From NCBI GenBank assembly GCA_012317185.1, contig CP048838.1:2046001-2110000 (forward strand): a stretch of DNA of 64,000 bases. Reading direction: 5' to 3'. The notes under the pieces are model-generated. The model was not told the DNA's origin and searched no databases. It saw only the letters and a program-made list of their open reading frames with translations. This document shows, piece after piece, positions 52,093 through 59,854 of this stretch; the stretch's first letter is position 1, and every line of letters starts with the position of its first letter. The translations under genes were made by a program, and so were the position numbers. The stretch comes from [Clostridium] innocuum. GTDB taxonomy: Bacteria > Bacillota_I > Bacilli_A > Erysipelotrichales > Erysipelotrichaceae.

Positions 52093-53125
52093 GGAATTTT
52101 TGTATGATATGCTGAGGACACCAAGTGTCAGCGGACATGAAATTGCATTGCAGAAAAAGGTGATTCAGCATATGGAACCGGTTGCGGATGAAATTCTGAC
52201 GGATGCGACCGGTGATGTGATCAGCGTTGTGAATCCGCATGCAGAGGCAAAGGTTCTGCTGTGCGGGCATATTGATGAAATCGGCTTTCTGGTCACCCGG
52301 ATTTGCGAGGATGGAATGCTGAAGGTGACAAAGGCAGGCGGTATCCATCCGGTTCTGTATCTGGGGACACATGTACAGGTTGTCTGTGCTTCACAAGTCC
52401 TGCCCGGTGTCGTTGTGACAAACCGTACGCTGGAAAGTAAGGAACAGGTGCAGGTGGAGGATTTGTTTATCGATCTGGGCTTTGACAGCAAGGCCGAGTG
52501 TGAACGCTATGTTTCCATCGGCGATCCGGTATGTGCTGCGAGTGAGTTCACTGAGCTTGCACAGGGAAAGCTTGCCGGACGTGCATTGGATGACCGTATC
52601 GGTGCCTTTATCATTTTGGAGGCATTGAAAAAAGCCAAACAGAAGCAGACTGCCTGTGGAATCTATGCGGCGACAACCTGTGGTGAGGAAACGACCATGC
52701 GGGGAGCCTATCATGTCGCAACCCGTGTGCAGCCAAGCTGTGCATTGATTGTGGATGTGACCTTTGCGAGTGATTATCCGGGCGTCAGCGGTGATGCGAG
52801 TGGAACCGTGAAGCTTGGCGGGGGTGCTGTATTATGCTCCAACAGCATGATCAACAAGCCTTTGAATGCGGCGCTTGCTGCGATTGCCGAGGAGCATCAG
52901 CTGGATGTACAGTGGGAGGTGTTTGCCGGAAAGGCCGGAACGGATGGCGATGTTGTCCATTTTACAAACGGTGGCGTGCCGGTTGCTCTTATTTCCATCC
53001 CGCTGCGTTATATGCATTCCTCCATTGAAACTGCAAGCTATCAGGATTTGGAAACGATCATTGAACTGATCAGCAAATTTCTTGTTCGCTTTGATGACAG
53101 CTTTTCATTTGATCCGTTTCCGTGA
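52085..53125 (+). CDS. M42 family metallo-aminopeptidase
   Basis: A 346-aa (from ATG 52085) dinuclear aminopeptidase of the M42/FrvX/PepA group. Metal-binding motifs are CGHIDEIGFLV, RALDDRIGAFIILEAL and GEETTMRGA, with DVTFASDYPG. ATG 52076 (nearer the GGAG) is an alternative. It overlaps DUF2809 by 8 bases and ends 17 bases before nif3. Confidence 0.93.
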   Translation: MDKEFLYDMLRTPSVSGHEIALQKKVIQHMEPVADEILTDATGDVISVVNPHAEAKVLLCGHIDEIGFLVTRICEDGMLKVTKAGGIHPVLYLGTHVQVVCASQVLPGVVVTNRTLESKEQVQVEDLFIDLGFDSKAECERYVSIGDPVCAASEFTELAQGKLAGRALDDRIGAFIILEALKKAKQKQTACGIYAATTCGEETTMRGAYHVATRVQPSCALIVDVTFASDYPGVSGDASGTVKLGGGAVLCSNSMINKPLNAALAAIAEEHQLDVQWEVFAGKAGTDGDVVHFTNGGVPVALISIPLRYMHSSIETASYQDLETIIELISKFLVRFDDSFSFDPFP

Positions 53126-53142
53126 GGCAGGGAGGTATGTGT

Positions 53143-53916
53143 ATGCGCTGTGCTGACATATTGCATGTTATTGAGGAACACTATCCGCTGTCCTATGCGT
53201 TGGACTGGGATAATTGCGGATTGCAGACAGGTCGCTTCGATAAGGATGTGCAAACGATTTACATTGCACTGGATGCCGGTGATGCGGTGATTGCGGATGC
53301 AGTGACAAATCATGCAGATTTTCTGATTACCCATCATCCACTCCTGTTTAACGGTATCAAGCAGATTCACAATCAGGATTTTATCGGCAGAAGGATAATG
53401 GAGCTGATTCAGAAGGGGATGTGCTGCTATGCCATGCATACCAATTACGATGTGCTCCGCATGGCAGAGGTGGCTGCGCAAATGCTGCAGCTTAAGAAAA
53501 CAAAGGTACTGGAGGCTACTAATGAAGACGGGAAGGGGATTGGACGGTATGGTATGCTGCCGGAGGCAATGCCGGTTTTTCAGCTTTGCGAACAGATCAA
53601 GCAAACCTTTGAGCTGCAGGGCGTGCAGGTTTATGGTGATGTAAGCAGGCAGGTTCAGCGGATTGCGATTTCTCCGGGTGCGGGAAACAGTATGATTACG
53701 CATGCACTTTACAAACAGTGTGATGTTTTGATTACCGGAGATATTTCTCATCATACTGGCATTGATGCGGTGGCACAGGGGCTTGCTGTGATTGATGCCG
53801 GACATTATGGTATTGAACACATCTTTATCCAGGATATGGCGGCATTTCTGTCGGAAAAGCTGAAGGGTGTCAAAATCATATCTGCACCGCTGTGTCATCC
53901 GTTTACGATTGTGTAA
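53143..53916 (+). CDS. Nif3-like dinuclear metal protein
   Basis: A 257-aa protein of the Nif3/YqfO (GTP cyclohydrolase 1 type 2-like) family. Marks are LDWDNCGLQTG, ITHHPLLFNGI and TGDISHHTGIDAVAQGL. ATG 53143 has GGGAGG 9 bases before. In Bacillus yqfO sits near sigA and trmK; not here. Hexamer with two metals per subunit is the known fold; function unsettled. Confidence 0.92.
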   Translation: MRCADILHVIEEHYPLSYALDWDNCGLQTGRFDKDVQTIYIALDAGDAVIADAVTNHADFLITHHPLLFNGIKQIHNQDFIGRRIMELIQKGMCCYAMHTNYDVLRMAEVAAQMLQLKKTKVLEATNEDGKGIGRYGMLPEAMPVFQLCEQIKQTFELQGVQVYGDVSRQVQRIAISPGAGNSMITHALYKQCDVLITGDISHHTGIDAVAQGLAVIDAGHYGIEHIFIQDMAAFLSEKLKGVKIISAPLCHPFTIV

Positions 53917-53995
53917 ATTTTTTATTATAATGCTTTCTCTAAAATAATATACATAGCTGAATAGATATAGGGGAAAAGTTGGGAGGAAATAGACT

Positions 53996-54913
53996 ATGAG
54001 CATACTTCTTACGTCCACAGTTATTGTCGCTTTAATTAGTTTTTACAAATGGAAACAAAGCCAAGCACTGGAAAGGATAACCGATAGCAGGGCAGAATGG
54101 AGAGAAGGATTACGGAAGATAGCGATTGATATTTTAGAAGCTGATGATTATGATGAACGCATTTTATTATCTGAATTGAAGGTTCGTATAAACACAAAAG
54201 GGTTGATGTTAAGGCTTAATAATTTAAATTCGGAGCAAGATAAAAATGATTATTTCATGCAGGATGGTTATATCTGGGAACTTATAAAAAAAATTGAGAT
54301 ATCTAATGGAAAAAGTCAAAAAGACATGTTAAAGCAAAAACTTGTTGAAGCTATCAGTCTGTTAATCAAATATGACTGGGATCGTTCTAAGCATGAAATC
54401 ACATCAAATCAAGTGACAAAATTTAATCGTATGACATATCTGCTATTGGTGTTAACCGTGATATTAGTAATCGGTTATATTTTTTCTGTAAAGGATATAA
54501 AGTTCGATTTAGCATTTGCGCTGTTAATGATAATAGGGCTTCCTATTATCATTCCGTTTATTTATCTATGGTTAGATAATGAATATCATAACTATAGAGA
54601 CTATGATAATCTGAATAATCATAATAAAAAGAAGTTATATAATGTGGAAATCAATAGAATGTCCTCACTTTTATCAGGGTTGGCGATAATGGTTGTCATA
54701 GAGCTTGTCTATTTCATCTTTAGTAATGCTTTTGAAGAGAATACATGGCATGCAACGTTAGCTTTGATTATTATGTCAGCTATGGTTTATTTATCACATT
54801 ATGTATCGGTGCAAGCGTATTCTGAACTAAGTATTTATTCTTATTTTAAAGTAGCAGAATCTATCATCAAAAGCATTCCAGAGATTCACGGATGTAATGG
54901 TGACAACACGTAA
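53996..54913 (+). CDS. AT-rich membrane protein of unknown function
   Basis: I recognise no known family. The 305-aa protein has an N-terminal membrane helix (ILLTSTVIVALISFYKW) and a soluble charged part with RITDSRAEWREGLRKIAIDI. It then has four more membrane helices between about residues 140 and 275. The layout (short anchor, helix bundle, later membrane pairs) resembles membrane proteins found in phage-defence loci, but that is an impression. It is much more AT-rich than its neighbours and has no operon partner. GGGAGG precedes the ATG. Confidence 0.7.
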   Translation: MSILLTSTVIVALISFYKWKQSQALERITDSRAEWREGLRKIAIDILEADDYDERILLSELKVRINTKGLMLRLNNLNSEQDKNDYFMQDGYIWELIKKIEISNGKSQKDMLKQKLVEAISLLIKYDWDRSKHEITSNQVTKFNRMTYLLLVLTVILVIGYIFSVKDIKFDLAFALLMIIGLPIIIPFIYLWLDNEYHNYRDYDNLNNHNKKKLYNVEINRMSSLLSGLAIMVVIELVYFIFSNAFEENTWHATLALIIMSAMVYLSHYVSVQAYSELSIYSYFKVAESIIKSIPEIHGCNGDNT

Positions 54914-55054
54914 AACATGTTAGAGATCGTTTGTTTATTTCGATTCTTATGGACAGTCTATATGCAGGGTTTTACACTTCTTCATTTAAAAATTAATGTA
55001 GTATTATGAAACGGACATTCTGATAAAAAAAGTGAAAATCAGGATAATCAAATT

Positions 55055-55063
55055 TGTTATGAT
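55055..55063 (+). promoter_or_regulatory. Extended -10 before the pyruvate kinase-like gene
   Basis: TGT followed by TATGAT (55058-55063), 18 bases before the ATG. Confidence 0.5.
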
Positions 55064-55081
55064 AAAACGAGGTATAAGATA

Positions 55082-56077
55082 ATGAAATCACTGGATATTT
55101 ATGGAACACTAGGGCCGTCTCTGCATACACAGGACGCCCTGTATGAAATGCTTTGTATGGGAATGAATGGTGTCCGCTTGAATCTTTCCCATGTGGATTT
55201 GACAGATTGCGAGGAATGGCTGTACGCATTCCACAAAGCACAGGAGCATGCAGGCGTACAGGCAAAGCTGCTCATCGATATGAAGGGACCGGAGCTGCGG
55301 GTCGGAAGGCTGAGGGAGCCTGTCTTATTGGAAGAACGGCAGACAGTCGAACTGGGGAAGGATATTCCGATTCCTGTGGAGCTGCTGGCTCATACGGCGG
55401 TACAACAGAGGCTTCTGCTGGATGACGGTCGTATTCTTCTGGAGGTGAAACAGGTAAGGGAAGATGCCTTGCTGTGTACTGTTCTGCATGGAGGTGTGTT
55501 GAAATCGGGGAAAAGTCTGGCTCCGGTGAACGGTCACATTGAATTGCCGACACTTACAGAAAGTGATATCCGCAATCTGAAGGCCGCCAGGCAGTATGGC
55601 GTTACCGGAATCATGCAGCCCTTTGTAAGAAATGCACAGGATTTGATCACGGTGAAGGAAACCCTGAAAAGCATCGAGAATCCGGATTTGCAGGTATATG
55701 CAAAAATTGAAAACATGGAGGGGGTAGCGCATCTGAAGGAGCTTTTTCCATACTGCGATCAGATTGTGATTGCCAGAGGAGATTTAGGTAATGCGATGCC
55801 GTTATGGGAACTGCCTGCTGTACAGAAGCGGATACAGGATATATGCCGTGTACACTCCATGCCGTATATGGTGGTAACGCAGATGCTGGATTCCATGATG
55901 GAGCATCCAGTACCTACAAGAGCTGAGGTCAGCGATATTTTTCATGCGGTTTACCATGGTGCCTCCAGTATCATGCTGACCGGTGAAACGGCAGCCGGCA
56001 AATATCCAAGGGAGGCTATGAAATACTTCAGTGAAACGGCAAAATCCGCATTGGTCTGCAGGGAAGAGGTGTTGTAA
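55082..56077 (+). CDS. Short pyruvate kinase-like protein
   Basis: A 331-aa protein with the pyruvate kinase barrel but no C-terminal allosteric domain (normal length about 470-590). Marks kept are TLGPS, VRLNLSH, the Lys in AKIENMEG, IARGDLG and LTGETAAGKYP. A B-like domain is present between about residues 70 and 165. The catalytic core looks intact, so activity is possible. It could be a paralogue with a changed substrate or a stand-alone unregulated kinase. It is alone, with a bidirectional terminator after. Confidence 0.85.
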   Translation: MKSLDIYGTLGPSLHTQDALYEMLCMGMNGVRLNLSHVDLTDCEEWLYAFHKAQEHAGVQAKLLIDMKGPELRVGRLREPVLLEERQTVELGKDIPIPVELLAHTAVQQRLLLDDGRILLEVKQVREDALLCTVLHGGVLKSGKSLAPVNGHIELPTLTESDIRNLKAARQYGVTGIMQPFVRNAQDLITVKETLKSIENPDLQVYAKIENMEGVAHLKELFPYCDQIVIARGDLGNAMPLWELPAVQKRIQDICRVHSMPYMVVTQMLDSMMEHPVPTRAEVSDIFHAVYHGASSIMLTGETAAGKYPREAMKYFSETAKSALVCREEVL

Positions 56078-56086
56078 GCAGATATG

Positions 56087-56129
56087 AAAAAAGAATCCCT
56101 TTTCCATTTATGGGTGGGATTCTTTTTTT
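56087..56129. terminator. Bidirectional terminator between convergent genes
   Basis: AAAAAAGAATCCC (56087-56099) pairs with GGGATTCTTTTTT (56116-56128). Confidence 0.85.
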
Positions 56130-56182
56130 GTTTCTTCCTGCGTTTGCAACTGCATGTATCATGTATATAGGGGCAATAACGC

Positions 56183-57199
56183 CTACATACTGCGCCCGAT
56201 CACCTCGGCGATTTTTCTTCCCTTGCGGATCACCTCGCCAAAGCGCTCCGGCTTTAATGACTGCGCACCATCACTCCATGCATTTTCCGGATCGTTGTGC
56301 ACCTCAATGATCAGTCCGTCTGCACCTGCGGCAATCGCTGCCAGGGAAGCGGATTCCACCAGTCTCCAGTCACCGGTCGCATGACTTGGGTCAATGATGA
56401 TCGGCAGATGCGTTTTCTCCTTGATAATCGGCACTACACTGAGATCCAGTGTGTTTCGTGTGTACGTTTCAAAGGTACGGATACCACGCTCACAGAAAAT
56501 GACGTTTTCATTGCCCTCGGACATGATATATTCCGCAGCCATGATCCATTCCTCAATCGTATTGGCAAGCCCGCGCTTTAACAGCACCGGCTTGTTGATG
56601 CGCCCGACCGCCTTTAACAGATCAAAGTTCTGCATGTTTCTGGCACCGATCTGAATCAAATCCACATGCTCGACGAATTCATCGATTTTATCTGCACTCA
56701 TCAGCTCACTGACAATCGGCAGCCCATAGGTTTCTCTGGCATGCACCATACATTTGACACCCTCTGTTCCCATACCCTGGAACGCATAGGGACTCGTTCT
56801 CGGCTTATATGCACCGCCGCGCAGCATATCGCCGCCGGCATTCTTCACTTCCTTTGCAATATCCATAATCTGGGTATCACCCTCAACGGAGCAGGGTCCG
56901 CCGATTACGACGATTTTCTCATTTCCGCCAACCTTGATACCGGCTACATCCACGATGGTATCCACCGGATGAAACAGACGGTTCGCCTTTTTATACGGTG
57001 CGGCAATGCGTGTGACATTTTCGACAAACGGATGTGCCTTCACCAGCTTTTCATCGATTTTGGAGGTATCGCCAACCAGACCGAAGACATTGTAATTATC
57101 TCCCTGAATCATGGTAACGGACAGCCCCTTGTTTTCAAAGGTATGAATCAGCTTTTCAACCTCTGCCTTGGGAGCATCTTTTTTTAATGTGATAATCAT
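56183..57199 (-). CDS. aroF: DAHP synthase with N-terminal regulatory domain
   Basis: 3-deoxy-D-arabino-heptulosonate 7-phosphate synthase, the first enzyme of the shikimate pathway. The 338-aa protein has an N-terminal ferredoxin-like (ACT-like) domain of about 70 residues, as in the Thermotoga enzyme, then the barrel with IGGPCSVEGDTQIM, LRGGAYKPRTSPYAFQG and IIIDPSHATG. ATG 57199 has GAGGAAG; the longer frame to 57238 overlaps the AroE-AroK gene. It lies 19 bases after the AroE-AroK stop. Confidence 0.95.
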   Translation of the reverse strand: MIITLKKDAPKAEVEKLIHTFENKGLSVTMIQGDNYNVFGLVGDTSKIDEKLVKAHPFVENVTRIAAPYKKANRLFHPVDTIVDVAGIKVGGNEKIVVIGGPCSVEGDTQIMDIAKEVKNAGGDMLRGGAYKPRTSPYAFQGMGTEGVKCMVHARETYGLPIVSELMSADKIDEFVEHVDLIQIGARNMQNFDLLKAVGRINKPVLLKRGLANTIEEWIMAAEYIMSEGNENVIFCERGIRTFETYTRNTLDLSVVPIIKEKTHLPIIIDPSHATGDWRLVESASLAAIAAGADGLIIEVHNDPENAWSDGAQSLKPERFGEVIRKGRKIAEVIGRSM

Positions 57200-57218
57200 T
57201 GTTTCTTCCTCTTTTCTT

Positions 57219-58484
57219 CTAATCGCTGACAGCATCAATTAAAATGCTGCGATAGGCTTCTTCGATTTCGGTGACGGTTGATTCAATGTCACTGTTGTTT
57301 ACAGCGACGTAGGCTGCATATTTCTGGTACAGCGGCAGACGCTCGGCATGCATCTTCTCGAGGGCGTCTGTGCTTTTGGACAGCGGTCGGTTCGGATCGG
57401 AGCTAATCAGCTTATCCACATCGCGGTCAATGAAAATCGTAATTCCGTTTTGACGCAGGTAATCCATATTCACCTTATGCTTGATCGTACCGCCTCCGGT
57501 GGCGATGATTTTATTGTTCAGCTTGCTGACCTCGATTGCCGCTTCTGTTTCAATGGCGCGAAAGCCTGCCTCTCCGCTTTCCTCGAAAATTTCCGGAATG
57601 GACTTTCCGGCCTTTTCGATAATGATATCATCCAGGTCAATGAACTCCTTCTGCATACGGTTCTCCAGCATTTTGCCAATGGTTGTCTTGCCGGCAGAGG
57701 GCATTCCGATCAATACGATATTGCAGCGCTCGCGCAGCATATCCTGATAGATATCGTCGATGATCTGATCGTCGATACTCTTATCCAGGAAGAACTCCAC
57801 GGACTGCTTTGCCTGTGCTATCAGCATCTCCAGACCGTTTACACGCTTGATATCCATTTCCTGCGCCTCGAAGCACAGTCTTGTCAGAATCGGATTGTAG
57901 ATCACATCCAGAACGGCCTCGCATTTATGAAACATGCTGATATCGATCGGAGCATTGCCGATACGCGGGTACATTCCGATCGGGGAGGTGTTGATGATGA
58001 TTTCCGCATCCAGATGACTGGAGAACATTTCATCATAGCTGATGGCACCGTTTCCTGGCACAACATCGATGATGACCATGCTGCCAGCTGATTCATGCTG
58101 TACCACTGCCTGAATGGCAGCACTGGCTCCACCGTTTCCGATAATCAGCACCTTTTTTCCTTCCATGTGTACATTGTGCTTTTTCACCATGTATAAAAAG
58201 CCGGTGAAGTCGGTATTATAGCCCTTCAGCTTGCCGTCACGATTGACGATTGTATTTACAGCACCGATTGCTTTTGCATGCTCATCCATTTCATCCAGGT
58301 AGGGGATGACATCCTTCTTGTAGGGGATGGTTACATTCAATGCAGTAAACTCCTTTTTCTCCATGAATGTCTTGAATTCCTCTTTGCTCAGCGGTATCAG
58401 ATCGAAGGTGTAATCTGCAATCCTTTCATGAATATCCTTTGAAAAGCTGTGTCCCAGCTTTTCACCAATTAGTCCGTATCTCAT
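57219..58484 (-). CDS. aroE-aroK: Fused shikimate dehydrogenase-shikimate kinase
   Basis: A 421-aa two-domain protein. Residues 1 to about 250 are shikimate dehydrogenase (GEKLGHSFSKDIH, catalytic Lys56 in TIPYKKDV, Asp92 in YNTDFTGF, NADPH loop IIGNGGASAAIQ). About 252-421 are shikimate kinase (Walker A GMPSAGKTT at 260-268, DLDD at about 283, ATGGGT). The two consecutive or near-consecutive pathway steps share one chain. Such fusions are known in Clostridia. It is downstream of the LysR gene and upstream of aroF on the minus strand. Confidence 0.95.
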   Translation of the reverse strand: MRYGLIGEKLGHSFSKDIHERIADYTFDLIPLSKEEFKTFMEKKEFTALNVTIPYKKDVIPYLDEMDEHAKAIGAVNTIVNRDGKLKGYNTDFTGFLYMVKKHNVHMEGKKVLIIGNGGASAAIQAVVQHESAGSMVIIDVVPGNGAISYDEMFSSHLDAEIIINTSPIGMYPRIGNAPIDISMFHKCEAVLDVIYNPILTRLCFEAQEMDIKRVNGLEMLIAQAKQSVEFFLDKSIDDQIIDDIYQDMLRERCNIVLIGMPSAGKTTIGKMLENRMQKEFIDLDDIIIEKAGKSIPEIFEESGEAGFRAIETEAAIEVSKLNNKIIATGGGTIKHKVNMDYLRQNGITIFIDRDVDKLISSDPNRPLSKSTDALEKMHAERLPLYQKYAAYVAVNNSDIESTVTEIEEAYRSILIDAVSD

Positions 58485-58548
58485 TTGTTCTCTTCCTCTC
58501 TTTTCTTAATTTTCTATCATAGAAGCTTGCTGTATCCGGGACAGGCTA

Positions 58549-58589
58549 CAAAAAAAGCATCAACGTTTTCTTCGTTCGATGCTTTTTTT
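58549..58589. terminator. Bidirectional terminator-like hairpin
   Basis: AAAAAAGCATC (58551-58561) pairs with GATGCTTTTTT (58578-58588), with inner AACG/CGTT pairs and one bulged C. It probably ends the LysR transcript on the minus strand. Confidence 0.65.
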
Positions 58590-58591
58590 AT

Positions 58592-58641
58592 GCCCTGAAA
58601 CGCTAAAATAACCACGATATCTCAATGGTTTGTTTCAGGGC
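58592..58641. repeat. Inverted repeat GCCCTGAAAC
   Basis: GCCCTGAAAC (58592-58601) and GTTTCAGGGC (58632-58641) form a perfect 10-bp inverted repeat with a 30-base loop. No T-run. Possible operator or RNA stem upstream of aroE-aroK. Confidence 0.5.
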
Positions 58642-58787
58642 TATCTAAAGTAAAAATAATAAGCTGCTGTCTGTATGGATTTGTTCATGGGTATCACTCC
58701 TATTGCCATTAGGATACAACACTCTTACGGAAAATGCAAGCATAAGTTTTCATATTTTTGTGAAAATTTATGAAAGAAAATGGAAAA

Positions 58788-59693
58788 TCAGTCACTGGTG
58801 TGCGGGTTTTTAATGGAGGTGTGATGTACGATAAAGTTACAGAAGGTGTGTACAGCAGGGGGGAGGTAGCGGTTTTTGACGGTAGCCAGATAAATGTAAC
58901 GCTCATGCGGCGGATTGGTGATGGTCAGCTTTTTCACCGGAAACTGCTCCAGCATGGCAATATTCGGCACCAGTGCGATACCGTAATTGATGGCTACCAG
59001 ACCGATAACGGCACTGTCCTCTTCCACCTCGCAGATGATGTTGGGCTCTATGCCCACCTGTTCAAACAGGGAATCCAGCAGCGGGCGGATACCGCTTTGA
59101 CGATCGTAATAGACAAAGGTTTCCTCCTTCAGCCGGGCAAGGTCAACGCTGTCATGCACTGCCAGAGGATGGCTGCGCGAAACAATAGCGACAACCTCCT
59201 CCTGTGCAATCGGCAGAAAATTGATATCCGGCTGATTGTCCACGTAGGAACAGAAGGCCACATCGTACTTTTCCTCCTTCAGCGCCTGCAGAATCTCTGT
59301 GGTATTGCCCTGCTTCAGGGAGAATTTGATCTTGCGGTTTTGCGACTGTGCCAGAAAGCTCTGCAGCAGATGGGGAACGTAGTGGCTGCCCAGCGTGTAA
59401 ATAAAAGCCAGATCGATCCATCCGTTTTCCTGGGAGGTGAGCTCCCGCAGCCGGCGCTCTCCCAGATCGACTTCCTGCAGTCCCTTATCTATATATTCAT
59501 AAAAGATACGTCCATATTTCGTCAGCTTGATATTGCGCCCCTGCTTTTCAAACAGATAGCAGCCCAGATCCTTTTCCAGAGCGGCAATGGCATGGGAGAG
59601 GGAAGGCTGTGTGATGTCCAGCTGATTGGCAGCCTGTGTGTAGTGCTCCGTTTTTGCCAGCACGCGAAAATAGTGCAGATGATTCAGATTCAT
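58788..59693 (-). CDS. LysR-family regulator
   Basis: A 301-aa LysR-type regulator with helix-turn-helix ANQLDITQPSLSHAIAALEK at the N-terminus and a substrate-binding C-terminal domain. ATG 59693 has GGAGG 7 bases before. It is divergent from the reductase operon at 59855, the classic LysR arrangement. Its likely ligand is a substrate or intermediate of that operon. Confidence 0.92.
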   Translation of the reverse strand: MNLNHLHYFRVLAKTEHYTQAANQLDITQPSLSHAIAALEKDLGCYLFEKQGRNIKLTKYGRIFYEYIDKGLQEVDLGERRLRELTSQENGWIDLAFIYTLGSHYVPHLLQSFLAQSQNRKIKFSLKQGNTTEILQALKEEKYDVAFCSYVDNQPDINFLPIAQEEVVAIVSRSHPLAVHDSVDLARLKEETFVYYDRQSGIRPLLDSLFEQVGIEPNIICEVEEDSAVIGLVAINYGIALVPNIAMLEQFPVKKLTITNPPHERYIYLATVKNRYLPPAVHTFCNFIVHHTSIKNPHTSD

Positions 59694-59736
59694 ACGCATA
59701 CCTCCAGTATTTACCATACGAATAGTATAGCTCATT

Positions 59737-59753
59737 TATAGATAAAATCTATA
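59737..59753. promoter_or_regulatory. Perfect palindrome, candidate LysR site
   Basis: TATAGATAAAATCTATA is a perfect 17-base palindrome (7-bp arms, AAA centre). It contains a T-N11-A pattern and lies between the LysR gene and the divergent promoter, about 20 bases upstream of the -35. Confidence 0.65.
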
Positions 59754-59773
59754 GATTTTGTAAAAATTATGAA

Positions 59774-59802
59774 TTGTTTACATGTAAGGGAATATATATA
59801 AT
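59774..59802 (+). promoter_or_regulatory. Promoter of the reductase-dehydrogenase-MFS operon
   Basis: TTGTTT (59774-59779) and TATAAT (59797-59802) with a 17-base spacer. Confidence 0.75.
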
Positions 59803-59818
59803 AAGCGTGTAATGTTTG

Positions 59819-59832
59819 TGAATACGATAACA
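59819..59832. promoter_or_regulatory. cre-like CcpA site
   Basis: TGAATACGATAACA fits the cre pattern TGNNANCGNNNNCA type with one mismatch. It is centred in a longer inverted repeat TGTGAAT...ATTCACA (59817-59838) 17 bases after the -10, where CcpA would block transcription. Confidence 0.45.
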
Positions 59833-59854
59833 TTCACAATTAGGAGGCATAGTA

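Larger units (their letters stand above)
58485..58787. other. Intergenic region between aroE-aroK and the LysR gene
   Basis: Holds two hairpins: a bidirectional terminator-like stem at 58549-58589 and an inverted repeat at 58592-58641. The rest shows no gene. The aroE-aroK promoter must lie here on the minus strand, but no convincing pair was found. Confidence 0.5.
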
